Source: Ulota crispa
Taxonomy: Eukaryota > Streptophyta > Bryopsida > Orthotrichales > Orthotrichaceae
Assembly: GCA_963920765.1 (NCBI GenBank)
Contig: OY987249.1
Coordinates: forward strand, 12,462,817-12,526,816
Direction of reading: 5' to 3'
DNA length: 64,000 bases
A program made the position numbers and the translations under genes. Positions 36,245 to 46,401 of the stretch are shown piece by piece; the stretch's first letter is position 1, and each line of letters opens with the position of its first letter. A model generated the notes under the pieces. The model saw only the letters and a list, made by a program, of their open reading frames with translations. It did no database searches and was not told where the DNA came from.

Positions 36245-36905
36245 AACCTACGTGGAGGTTTAAATATTTTAGGGTCCAATTTGCTAAATTGAAGATGAAA
36301 TGATTAACATTAAGTGGAAGAAAGACTAATGGGTTATGCATTCACCTTAACCAAGAAGCTAGCCTTTGATTAAAACGCAAATCATCTTTCCTTTGCATGC
36401 TTTCTAATCCTACGACAAGAGAGAACCACTAACTAGTTACAAATAAGCTTAACAATTTTCCCAATAAACCATTTGAAAACTAAAACTCTAGCAAATTGCA
36501 AAACAACATTCCCAAACTAAAAAATCTATTTCAAACAAGAGTAGAAAGTGCTACTATAATGCCTCAACAAAAATACTGATCAGCCTTAGAATATTACAAA
36601 TGTGAGTTGGTTTAGTAGTGCAAAATTTCTATACAAACCTTCCTTCAAAGACACACTACACTTTTATAGAAATTATAATGAGAGAAAAAGAATCCAATTT
36701 TTGTTTAAAAAAATTTCACACAAGAATCATTATAGAATAGTGTTCAAGTGAAAAAGTAGATACTTTAGGTCTTCAAATGTTACTGGCTTTTCAAGGAAGA
36801 AAGACCTATAGAATTGTTAACATATGGGACTCCATTGCTTGAAAAACGGGGAGGTATGACAAGTGCATGCCACGGATAAGGGCAGGCATGGCACGGCCAT
36901 GGGGT
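36245..36905. other. 3' flank of FAM32A, nothing else recognised
   Basis: AT-rich until about 36850, then rising G+C into the gene. No paired termini or frame supported. Confidence 0.45.
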
Positions 36906-37361
36906 TTAGCCAGGGCCGACCTTGGGAATGTCGTAGTGCTCGCTGAGATTGGCCAAATATTGATTGAACTCTTCCACGCGCTGTCGGTGGCTGGTGCAAG
37001 CCACTTTGCTCAGCCGTTGTGCTTCCAACTTCGCCTTCTGCTCATGATACCTCTTCTCTGCCGCCGTGCGCTGGTCCACGCCCGCCCCTCCCCTCGCTGC
37101 CCTTTGCTTCTCATGCTTTTCTTCTCCTCTTGCGTCTTCTTCTTCTTCTGCGCCGTCATCAAGTTCTCCTTTTGTTTCTACTTTTGCTTCTGCTTGTACT
37201 TGTGAGGGCGAGTTCTTGGCCTCTTCTTTGGCTTCTTGGCCTGTCTGCTCTTGCGGCGTGTCTCTCTTCTTCTTTTTCTTCTTCACCCCTGCAGCTCTTA
37301 CGTCCAACGGTTTTCCCTTCAGCTTTAGTTTTCCTCCCACCACATTGGCATAAGCCGCCAT
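36906..37361 (-). CDS. FAM32A-like nuclear protein, intronless
   Basis: Single open frame of 151 residues. The family is a small basic nuclear protein; the human member is a late-stage spliceosome factor at the 3' splice site. Features in order: YANVVGGKLKLKGKPLDV (residues 4-21, family signature), a lysine run KKKKKK (about 27-32), an acidic/low-complexity middle of variable length (Glu/Ala-rich, residues 40-85), and the conserved C-terminal helix region RTAAEKRYHEQKAKLEAQRL...SHRQRVEEFNQYL...SEHYDIPKVGPG, ending exactly as plant homologues do. The in-frame ATG at 37394 would add 11 residues; I prefer 37361 because homologues begin M-x-x-Y-x-N-V-V-G-G. G+C is well above the flanks. The absence of introns is compatible with a retrocopy, but no poly(A) remnant or target duplication is visible. 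Confidence 0.9.
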   Translation of the reverse strand: MAAYANVVGGKLKLKGKPLDVRAAGVKKKKKKRDTPQEQTGQEAKEEAKNSPSQVQAEAKVETKGELDDGAEEEEDARGEEKHEKQRAARGGAGVDQRTAAEKRYHEQKAKLEAQRLSKVACTSHRQRVEEFNQYLANLSEHYDIPKVGPG

Positions 37362-37390
37362 CACTCCACCTGGTTGCAATGTCCCACCTA

Positions 37391-37795
37391 TCAACTCACT
37401 ACTAAGCTGCTAATCGCAATAACCTCTACTCCAAGCAAAATTGAACAAATCTTTACTTCAAAGATTTGCAATTGTCCTCTGTATACATCAATCACTCTTA
37501 ATAACTGAGCATTCCTTATGTATTCTAAAAACATTCCATGTATGCCTTCATATATGGTTGGACAATGGCCACATGCCAAGTTTTGAGCACTATCAACTCA
37601 TTACTATGTTGCTAATTGCAATAACCTCTACTCCAAGCACAATCAAACAAAACTTTCCTTCAAACATTTGTAAATTGTCCTCTATATACATCAAGTACTC
37701 TCAATAATTGTGCATTCCTCATGTATTCTTAAAACATTCCATGTGTGCCTACATATCTGATTGGACAACAACCACATGATTGCCAAACTTTGAGC
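37391..37795. repeat. Tandem duplication, about 202-bp unit, just upstream of FAM32A
   Basis: Unit 1 starts TCAACTCACTACTAAGCTGC (37391) and unit 2 TCAACTCATTACTATGTTGC (37593). Further matches follow: GCAATAACCTCTACTCCAAG, TTGTCCTCTGTATACATCAA against TTGTCCTCTATATACATCAA, and AAAACATTCCATGTATGCC against AAAACATTCCATGTGTGCC. The first unit begins only about 30 bp upstream of the FAM32A start codon, so it overlaps any promoter. Confidence 0.85.
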
Positions 37796-38757
37796 ACTTG
37801 TGCAAGGAGCTCCCAAGCCTTGGGATAGTTTCGTAAGAGAGCTTGAGCTTAATCCTTAGAAATCAATAAACTCAAGAATGTTAATTGACAATCTTCGACT
37901 GCCATTTTTCGAGTAATTACACGTTGCAGCACTCCCAACGAGACAGAGGAAACAATGACTCTCACCTGCTACTGCTACTTTTACCTCTACTGTTGTAGAA
38001 GAAACTGATACTCAACTTTATCCACCTTTTATTCCACAGATACAATCTACATCAAGTTTGCTTGCAGTTGTGGCTGTTTGTGAGATGCTATTACATTGTC
38101 ACGCAGCAATCATGGGCAAGAATGTACCGCATGCAATACTCAATTAATTTCGATCATCCTTCGTTTTTGTTGGCGTAGGGCACCATTAGTTATCAATCGT
38201 CTCTTATTAACAACTCTTGTTTCTTGGGGTAAAATCAATAAACAGAAATTTCACATTTCAATTGAATCAACAATTGATCACTATTTTTGGTTTAGTCTTT
38301 GATATCATTGCACAGGACTTCACATGTAAGTTGCAAGCAGATTATTGTCTGCAGGGCAAAACAAAGAAGGAGCCTACTCATCGATCAGCGTTGTAAATTT
38401 CACACCAAGACAACATCTCAAAATTGACGCATGTCCTGAAGGTAACATACAATACATCAACCGAAACAGGTTCTCGCAAATTTGATCAAATCAACTGCAG
38501 AGCTCAACATCATTATTGTTGATCAGGCAAGAATAACCGTTAGTTGCATGTTCTCATAGAAATTCCGTAGACCGATTGCCTTCCTTCCACAAAAAATGTT
38601 GATAAGCGGTGTGAGAGAAACTCCAAAAAATGAAATTTGAAGAGTTTGCAAAAAGCGTCACACCTTTGCAAGAACTCGCCTCACCGAGTAAATTTTTTAA
38701 CCAATGAAAGATTGGAGTGAAAATTACTTCACCAACTCCTGCTACATCAAGACAGCA
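37796..38757. other. Intergenic, no gene recognised
   Basis: Mixed composition with slightly raised G+C around 37900-38600. No frame is long or conserved enough to call. It may hold upstream sequence of FAM32A. Confidence 0.4.
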
Positions 38758-39527
38758 TTAACCCCTCAAGGCCCAAGCACCTTTTTTTTCTGCTGCCTAG
38801 GGATTTTGGGCAGGTCAGTACAAATGAGATTTACATTTGTTTTTTTTTTTTAAATTTTGCACATGAAGTACCCAAGGAGTGGTTATAAGGCCCAACAATT
38901 TTCATGACTTTTGACAACATGGTTCAGAAGTTATTGCATGATTTGTTGTTTTTTTTGCTTGTTAGGATATCTCTGGCAGTTCAAAAACTACTTTAAAAAT
39001 TATATTTCAAGTTTGGTTTTTTTTTTTTTTTAAATTAGTTCTTTAGATCTATATATAGGTGGGAAGCTTTGAATCATTCAATTTCCATTAATGAGATGAA
39101 AGTTATGAGAAGTTTTAGTTTCCGGGTAGGTATGGTTTTGAGAGACTCCACACCTACCCGCAAACTAAAACTTCTCACAACTTTCATCTCATTAATGGAA
39201 ATTGAATGATTCAAAGCTTCCCACCTATATATAGATCTAAAGAACTAATTAAAAAAAAAAAAAAAAACCAAACTTGAAATATAATTTTTAAAGTAGTTTT
39301 TGAACTGCTAGAGATATCCTAACAAGCAAAAAAAACAACAAATCATGCAATAACTTCTGAACCATGTTGTCAAAAGTCACAAAAATTGTTGGGCCTTATA
39401 ACCACTCCTTGGGTACTTCATGTGCAAAAATTTAAAAAAAAAAAAAAAAATGTAAATCTCATTTGTACTGACCTGCCCAAAATCCCTAGGCAGCAGAAAA
39501 AAAGGTGCTTGGGCCTTGAGGGGTTAA
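38758..39527. mobile_element. TTAA-bounded element that is one giant near-perfect hairpin, 770 bp
   Basis: Left end TTAACCCCTCAAGGCCCAAG, right end in reverse complement identical over 20 bases. The inverted match continues almost without error to the centre: arms of about 365 nt around a short loop near 39127-39162, whose own edges GGGTAGGT and ACCTACCC pair. The arms are homologous to the right half of 34491-35430, so the hairpin probably arose by inverted duplication of one element end. Confidence 0.92.
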
Positions 39528-39826
39528 CAACTGAAGAGCTCAAACTGAAGTAAAAACAATGTAAAAAAAATGGTTCACCAACTCCAATTTTCCCCAAATA
39601 TTGATCTACTTAAGGTAAGCCTGAGATGTAATTTACTGAAGGATGCTGCAAACAATAGCCTCTAAAATTATTCACAAGTATAATTCGTGTGGTTTCTGAA
39701 ACAAAAAATCAAAAACTCCTTTTGTGACAGGAAATGAAGAAACAACTTTGAGATGTCAGTTCAAGAGATCATGATTTTGAAAGAAAGTTCTAATGAATTT
39801 TCATGCTGTTTTTTTTTTAAAGTGCT

Positions 39827-40114
39827 TTGTTGCAACGGGTGCCATGCAAACCAGAGGACAGAGCTCTAAGAAGAAACAGGAACGGGAATGCAGGCAAACC
39901 TCAAGCCTTAAGCAATTGCTGCAACATACCGGTTGAGCTCGAAGAATCAATGGGAGGTACGGTAGTAGGTGCCTGTGGCCTGCCATGCTGTGGGTGTGGG
40001 GGCTGCTGCCGTTGTACCCAAGGCCGTGCTCTGCCGGTAGCCGTGTCACTGGCTGTTTTGTTGATTTTGTTGATTGGTGTTGGTACGGTTGTCTCACTCA
40101 TTGACCTGAAATAG
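39827..40114 (+). CDS. Possible small Cys-rich single-span membrane protein or exon
   Basis: The frame is open for 95 codons but its only in-frame ATG is near 39950, giving about 54 residues: MGGTVVGACGLPCCGCGGCC, then basic residues, a hydrophobic span (VAVSLAVLLILLIGVGTVVS) and the end LIDLK. G+C is higher than the surroundings and hydrophobicity is patterned. It could be an exon of a larger gene whose other exons I could not find. No family is recognised. Confidence 0.3.
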   Translation: MLQRVPCKPEDRALRRNRNGNAGKPQALSNCCNIPVELEESMGGTVVGACGLPCCGCGGCCRCTQGRALPVAVSLAVLLILLIGVGTVVSLIDLK

Positions 40115-40454
40115 CTGCTATTTATTGACAAAAATTATGTGAATGGAAGATTGGTAGGTTTGACTAGGATCTTAGTAAACTAAAGAAAAAGTGAGCCCAG
40201 GGCTATAGCTTTGTAACCCTTAAACGAACAAACAACCATAGGACATAGTATGTACGCTGTTATAGAATTGGCATTTGCTACTAATAAAAAGTTTTAATTT
40301 GGGACCTTGGCTAATTGACTAGAACAAATTTGATCTATATTCTAATTTTTTAGTTGATCTCAAATGTGTTAAAGATCTGGATGCATTCCAAATACAAGAA
40401 AAATACATTGTATTGTACTGCCTACTATGGGCCGCGGAGACGTTTAAGGGTACA

Positions 40455-40691
40455 CCATATTTGATAAATTGGGAAAAATGATACATTTTGGAACTTCTAA
40501 ATTTTACATTTGTGAGAGTACTTTGATGATTTAGAGTGAATTTTATGATGATTTTTTGAAGATCTTCTATCAATGATGTAAGATCTTGAAGAAATTATCA
40601 TAAAACTCACTTTAAACCACCAAAATACTCTTCAAAATGAAAAATTCACAAGTTTCAAAAAGTATCATTTTTCCCATATTATCAAATATGA
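40455..40691. repeat. Imperfect hairpin, about 237 bp
   Basis: CATATTTGATAAATTGGGAA on the left mirrors the segment ending TTCCCATATTATCAAATATG on the right. Inner segments also pair (GATTTAGAGTGAATTTTATG with CATAAAACTCACTTTAAACC). It is probably a foldback MITE; no certain target duplication. Confidence 0.7.
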
Positions 40692-40954
40692 TGTTCTTAG
40701 CATTTTGTGTTTGTAGCAACATTATTTGATTGTTACACTTTTATTTGTGCATTCAGGCAAGCTTGGGCAATGGGACTTCATTGACACCAATCACTATCAC
40801 TAGTAGAAAACTCCTTCCAAAACAACAAAAAACCAACAGTTTCTTGTTGATTTGGGCACTTGTCCACGCTAATTGACTAATTTAAGAGAATTTTGTATAA
40901 AACTAAATACGTTCTATTGATTTGGACACCATTATTTAAATAAACAGAAATTTT

Positions 40955-41930
40955 GGAATCTTTTGAGGATCTTTTGGGAATTTTTTGTGAATCTTTAAGA
41001 ATCTTCAAGAATCTTTAAGGAATCATTGAGAATCTTTTCAAGATTTTTAAGAATATTTAAGAATCTTTTTGAGATTTTAGAATCTTTAAGAATCTTTTAG
41101 GAATCTTTGAGAATCTTTGGAAATCTTTGAGAATCTTTTCAAGTTTTTTTGGAATCTTTGAGAATGTTTGAGAACAACTGAAATCTTTGAGAATCTTTGA
41201 GAATTTTTTAGGAATCTTTGAGAATCTTTTGAAATCTTTGGGAATCTTTTCAAGTTTTTTTGGAACCTTTGAGCATGTGAGAACAATTGACAATCTTTGA
41301 GAATCTTTGAGGAATCTTAGAGAATCTTTTTGAAATCTTAGAAAATCTTTTTAGAATCTTTGGAAATCTTTGGGAATCTTTTCAAGTTTTTTTGGAATCT
41401 TTGAGAATATTTGAGAACAATTGAGAATCTTTTAGGAATCTTTGAAAATCTTTGAGAATCTTTTGGGAATCTTTGAGAATCTTTTCAAGTTTTTTTGGAG
41501 TCTTTGAGAATGTGAGAACAATTGAGAATCTTCAAGAATCTTTGAGGAATCTTAGAGAATCTTTTTGAAATCTTAGAGAATCTTTTTGGAATCTTTGGGA
41601 GTCTTTTCAAGTTTTTTTGGAATCTTTGAGAATGTTTGAGAACAATTGAGAATCTTTGAGAATCTTTTAGGAAGATTTGAGAATTCTTGAGAATCTTTGA
41701 GAATAGTTTGGAATATTTGAGAGTCTTTGGAAATGTTCTAAGAATTTTGAATTTTTTTGAGAATTTTTGAAAATCTTTATGAATAATCTTGGAATCTTCT
41801 TGGAAGCTTTGAGAAGCTTTGGAAATCTTTGGGAGTCTTTTGAGAATCTTTTTGGAAATTCCAAAAATCTTTGAAAATCTCTGAGAAATTTCAAGAACCT
41901 TTTTGGAATCGTCAAGAATCTTTTTAAAAT
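40955..41930. repeat. GAATCTTTGA-type array with higher-order units of 100-130 bp
   Basis: Short units (GAATCTTTGA, GAATCTTTTAG and variants) are organised into longer ones marked by CTTTTCAAGTTTTTTTGGAA at about 41135, 41250, 41380, 41485 and 41605, each followed by GAGAACAATTGA-like sequence. Units are direct and spacers are not unique, so this is not a CRISPR array. Long lysine-rich frames on the minus strand are repeat by-products. Confidence 0.9.
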
Positions 41931-42794
41931 CTTTATGAAATTTGTGAAAGTACTTCAAAATAATATAGAAATAGAATCTCTTAGACTGAATTGGAGTCCT
42001 TTAGGAATCTTTTTGTAATTCATCAAAATACTTTAAAATATTTTTAATAAAAAAACTATTACAATAGTTTAGGTTTGTTTTTGAAATCTTTCTAAACTCT
42101 TTTTGGACTTCATTAAAAAATTTTGAAGTTTTAAAAAATAAAAGAAGATTTCAAAAAAAAAAGAATCTTTTAGAAGTTTGAGTGTACATTGACTGGTTTT
42201 ATTTTTTTTACTTTTCACAATTTGGTAAGATTTAAAATTAGCAGCCTTTAAAGTCAAGTAAAAACATGACCATAATAACAAAAAAATCAATAGTTGTCTG
42301 TTGATCTGGACACTTTTGGACACAACTTCACTAATTCAACAAAATTTTATATAAAAAGTACAACATTTTGTTGTTTTAAATACCAAAATTTCTTTACAAA
42401 CAAATATGAAAGATGCTCCTCAAATCTTTGAAGAAATCATATATGTCCTTCAAGGATTAAAAGTACAAAAAATATCTTTGTGTTACATGATAACCAAGTG
42501 TATAGTTTAATGCAAATTCTTACAAGAAACCAAAGGTGATTTTTACATTTCAAATAACACAAGGATATATTTATCATTTCAAAATAGAAGAGTTTTTTAT
42601 TAAATTTCCAAAACGATAGGAGTATAATTGATATTCCTACAAAAAATAAGGACTATTTTTTATGTTTCACATATTTTTGGCGTAAACTTGATATTTTGAA
42701 AGACTTAAAGGATATTTTTAGTATTTTTCCTTCTATTACTAACCAAATGAATTAAAAAAAAACAATCTTATAAAATATTTTTATAAGCTTTAAA

Positions 42795-43212
42795 AGATGG
42801 GAATTGATATGTGTACCACACCCTTCCAATTACTATACCACACTACGGGGTAAATTTTAGATTTCTACCATCAAAAAGCTGAATTTGAAAATTTTGAATT
42901 CAAATTTGGACTTAGAGACCATGGTATTGTTTACAACCATAAAAAAAGTTACAATTCAACAACACCCAATGAAAAAGTTTAGTTAGGGAGAAAATTGTTA
43001 ATTTTACTTTTGTTTGTAAAAAAAATAAGCTTTTTCATTGGATGTTGTTGAATTGCAACATTTTTTATGGTCTTAGACAATACCATGGTCTCTAAGTCCA
43101 AATTTGAATTCAAAATTCTCAAACTCAAATTTTTGATGGTAGAAATCTAAAATTTACCCCGGGGGTGTGATACAATAGTTCAAAGGGTGTGGTTCACATA
43201 TTAATGCTTTTA
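42795..43212. repeat. Long hairpin inside CACTA copy 2
   Basis: Same structure as 1021-1450 with a handful of substitutions. The right arm CCATGGTCTCTAAGTCCAAA restores pairing that is mismatched in copy 1 (CATGGTCTCTAAGTTCAAA). Confidence 0.85.
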
Positions 43213-43799
43213 AAAAATATCCAAAACTATTCAAAAGTCTATAGAATTTGGATTTTATAATTGCAAGGTTTTAATTCTGTAACTTTTCACGATATCATGT
43301 TATTTGAAGCTATCAAACTGTGGAGGTTATTTTAACAAAATAAGGTTCTTTTTACAAAAAAATTAGCACTAAATAATAATTATTAATGAATCCAGCTTTT
43401 GCCTGCAACAATCTTTATGAGATTTGCAAATTCCAATAAAAACTTATAAACAAAATCAAAATGATGGAAATAAACAATGTTTTTAAAATTCCTAAACACC
43501 TTCTCTGATTTTAGCTCATAACTTTTGATAAAAAGATTGAAATCCAAAAAAAATTGTTGAAGGTGAAAGTAAAATACATTTACCAACTTTTCTTAGTTCT
43601 AAGTTTTTTGAAAAGAAGTCCTATAATAGGCGGAAATAGCCTCCAAAGTCTACTGGATTATTAAAGACATGAACATTTAATGTACAAATAGAATCATGAT
43701 ACTAATATGTGCATGTGTATTTGCACATTCTCTAGTGGTTTTTGAGAATGTGATAGAGTTGTGGAGTGTGAGGATAGAGGTGGAGGGTTTAAACCCACT

Positions 43800-43935
43800 A
43801 CCGGCAGCTGCCCGGGGGCTCGGGCAGCTGCTCGGAGGCTTGGGCAGCAGCGTAGAAGTTCGGGCAGCTGCCCGGTGACCAAGGCAGTTGCCCGGGGTTC
43901 AGGCAGCTGCCTGGCGGCTAGGGCAGCTGCTCGTC
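43800..43935. repeat. GC-rich minisatellite, about 20-bp unit, seven units
   Basis: Units such as GGCAGCTGCCCGGGGGCTCG with frequent substitutions. Expanded relative to 2030-2125. Confidence 0.85.
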
Positions 43936-44186
43936 TTCTAAAAAGTTCACATTTTTGTAAAATAGAAAAAAATTCTATGAAAAGAAAATTTAAAATTGAA
44001 AAGAAATAGAATTGAACAACATAAAATACATAATAGAAATCAATAACAAATTAACAGAAATCTGTAAATAATCAACAAAAACGCAACAAAAAAGTACTCA
44101 AATGAACTTGACCAAATTCACAGAAACAATCAACAGTTTTTGGTTGAAATTCTCTTGATTTTGTGTTGAATTTTCTACTAGTGTAT

Positions 44187-45288
44187 TACAAACAAGGATT
44201 TTTGTCCCATTGTATATTTTGACATTATTACGAAGAAGTGTATGCTTACTAACTGACACTTATCCCCAAATTTTTAGAATAATTGAAAATTGGCCTTGTG
44301 TGAAGTCAAGATTAGGAAGAAATGGTTAATTTCAAGAAAACAAAAAAAATCTTGGTTCCTAATAAGAATGTGGTGTTTTGCAAATCAAGATAGTTTTTAA
44401 GATTCTTAAGTCTTGTTAAAGAAATTCCACCTACAAACTTGATATGTCATGAAAGAAGCACAAAACACGCTTTGTTCAAGAATGTTGTGTATGCTACAAT
44501 AAACTATTTCATTTTGGAAAAGCATGTTCGAGGAAAATACAACACTTGTGTTGAAGAAATATTACTATACAAAATGTGGACTAAATGAATAAAAGAGAAC
44601 AATCAATCCAAACGGATGAAGTGAGTTAATTCTTTAAAATTGTCTTCTTATTTTTATCCATTTTTATGAAAACCTATGTACTTTTAGAATCATCACCACA
44701 CTATTCATGCAATTTTGGTTTGCTTTTTTGAAGTAGGGTTTTCTTATTAACTTACATAACATTCAATAGTCTAAAGAGAGGCTGCCTTTTCCTCTCTTTA
44801 GGTATCATCCACAAATTTCATCTTGACCAAAAACAAAAACAAAAAACAATTTTTGTTTTTTTTTGTTTTTTTTGTTTTTTAATAATTTTCTAACACATCT
44901 GGCCCTCTTGACGTGTGTGCACTAAACTAAGCCTCCCTTTCATAAACTCTAACAAATTCAGCCAAGTGTCCCTATAGCTAAAGAAGGGTGTGGAATATTC
45001 CACACCATTTCATCCAAGTGGATGGAATGGTGCGAAATATTCCACACCATTTTGTTGGAGGGACGGCAACCTTTACTAGTGCTAGTGAATGTTATGTATA
45101 CAGGTTCAAGTTAAATTGCAGAGTATCTAATTTGGCTCATAATATTGAAAAAACAAAACACTATCTCCTATATTGCTTGAAGTATTGTATAATTATCCAA
45201 AGCACATACCGCAGACTTGCAACATTCTTTTGTCAGATTATTTTTGGATAGAATGCATTTTATTTGGACATGTAAAAAATTGCTTCAG
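44187..45288. other. Intergenic with two short inverted repeats
   Basis: 44828-44885 is an A-rich/T-rich foldback (AAAACAAAAACAAAAAACAA against TTGTTTTTTTTTGTTTTTTTTG). 44986-45055 contains GTGTGGAATATTCCACACCA and a second GAAATATTCCACACCATTTT, overlapping palindromes. No gene. Confidence 0.55.
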
Positions 45289-45296
45289 TATTTATT

Positions 45297-45620
45297 GGGA
45301 AAAATTCATGGATACCCTTGAAGTTTGCAATATTTACGTAGACACCCTTTCAAAGATTGTACAAATACCCTTTGACCATAATTTTTAGGCATTTATTTGT
45401 TGTGCTTGTACTTCCTTCATAACCAATGTTGAAAAAGGGAATGTAATGAATAAAAAATGAAGCAATGTGTGCGCAAAGGAAGAACAGAAGTAGCATGCAC
45501 AAACAAAACAAATGCTTGAAAATTTTGGTCCAAGGATGTTTATGTAATTTCTGAAAAAGTAGGGGTATCTACTATCTATGTAAATATTTCAAACTTTAGG
45601 GGTATCCATGCAATTTTCCC
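45297..45620. mobile_element. MITE with GGGAAAA ends and 8-bp TSD (Mutator- or hAT-like)
   Basis: Left end GGGAAAAATTCATGGATACC, right end in reverse complement GGGAAAATTGCATGGATACC; the pairing continues about 45 bp (AGTTTGCAATATTTACGTAG against AGTTTGAAATATTTACATAG). TATTTATT flanks both sides (45289-45296 and 45621-45628). 324 bp. Confidence 0.82.
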
Positions 45621-45629
45621 TATTTATTT

Positions 45630-46145
45630 TTGGTCTTTTTGTAGTTCACAAAAGTCACGTCCAAAAATTAATTGAAACTCTATGGGTCAGTGATCCCAAA
45701 TATGATTTTCACCTTTTTAGCTCAAGTGTCTAAAAACACTCTTAAAAAAGCTACAACTTTCCAGTTTAAGCTCACAAGTTTTTTAGCTGCATAATTTTTT
45801 TTGGTAGCAATCTTGCAAAATTTGGCCAGTTTAACTATTGCTGCAACAAGTATGGGTTTGGTAGATATAAATTAGTGAGAGATACTGAGAAAATAGTGTG
45901 GGTCACACAAAGAGCGTCGTCATTGAAGACAGCAGACTCCCTTGATTAGGCCCGCGCACATGACCATTTGTGAGGGCTTCATTCGACATCGCACGGACGT
46001 GGGTGGGCCCCACCACTGACTTACTTTCTGGGGAGCAGCAGGTTCTAGGGAGATTCCGCTTGGTGAAAAAAAACACTCCCCCTCTCTCTGCGTCTCACAA
46101 GTTTTCTTCACCTTGTTCTACAGTTGAAAAGAACTTTGCATCTTA
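45630..46145. other. Intergenic with a small higher-G+C patch
   Basis: 45900-46110 is richer in G+C than its surroundings. Frames on both strands (around 45920-46155) have no family resemblance. Possibly a relic of a promoter or exon. Confidence 0.35.
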
Positions 46146-46401
46146 CGGAATTTAATTGGTATTTGGTTGATTTGAATCATAGCTATTTGATTCTTATGCT
46201 ATCCCAATCAAGCATACCAAAGTTCATATCCTAAAAATTAATACCCCATGTTTGGTGAACTATTTTGTATGGAGTTCATGGTGTAGGGTGATAATTGATT
46301 GAAATAAATTGGTGATAAGTTTTTGAGACTTGATTGCATAGACATGTAAGAAACATTCATATGCACATCTTTTCTTCTAACAAGCATTTCCAAAAAGACG
46401 T

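Larger units (their letters stand above)
40798..44183. mobile_element. Complete non-autonomous CACTA element, 3386 bp
   Basis: Left terminus CACTAGTAGAAAA, right terminus in reverse complement CACTAGTAGAAAA, and a 3-bp target duplication TAT (40795-40797 and 44184-44186): the hallmarks of the CACTA/En-Spm superfamily. The left subterminal region carries TTGTTGATTTGGGCAC-like motifs and the right one many AATCAACAAAAA-like repeats. The interior holds a roughly 1-kb tandem array, a long hairpin and a GC-rich minisatellite, but no TNPA or TNPD frame. It shares over 1.8 kb of nearly identical sequence with the copy at the window start, in the same orientation. Confidence 0.93.

Noticed and set aside
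36867-37405. Long plus-strand frames opposite FAM32A (L/S/F-rich, up to 128 codons)
   Set aside because: They are antisense shadows of the Lys/Glu-rich FAM32A coding sequence.
40955-41930. CRISPR-like array
   Set aside because: The repeats are adjacent and degenerate with no unique spacers, and the context is a eukaryotic transposon.
41057-41958. Lysine/phenylalanine-rich minus-strand frames of up to 157 codons
   Set aside because: They simply translate the GAATCTTTGA repeats; frames in the two strands and phases are all similarly open.
1-44183. Reading the 1-2395 and 40798-44183 similarity as the two LTRs of one retrotransposon
   Set aside because: The copies are 42 kb apart with five gene loci or elements between them, the ends are CACTA type with a 3-bp duplication, and there are no gag-pol remnants, primer site or polypurine tract.
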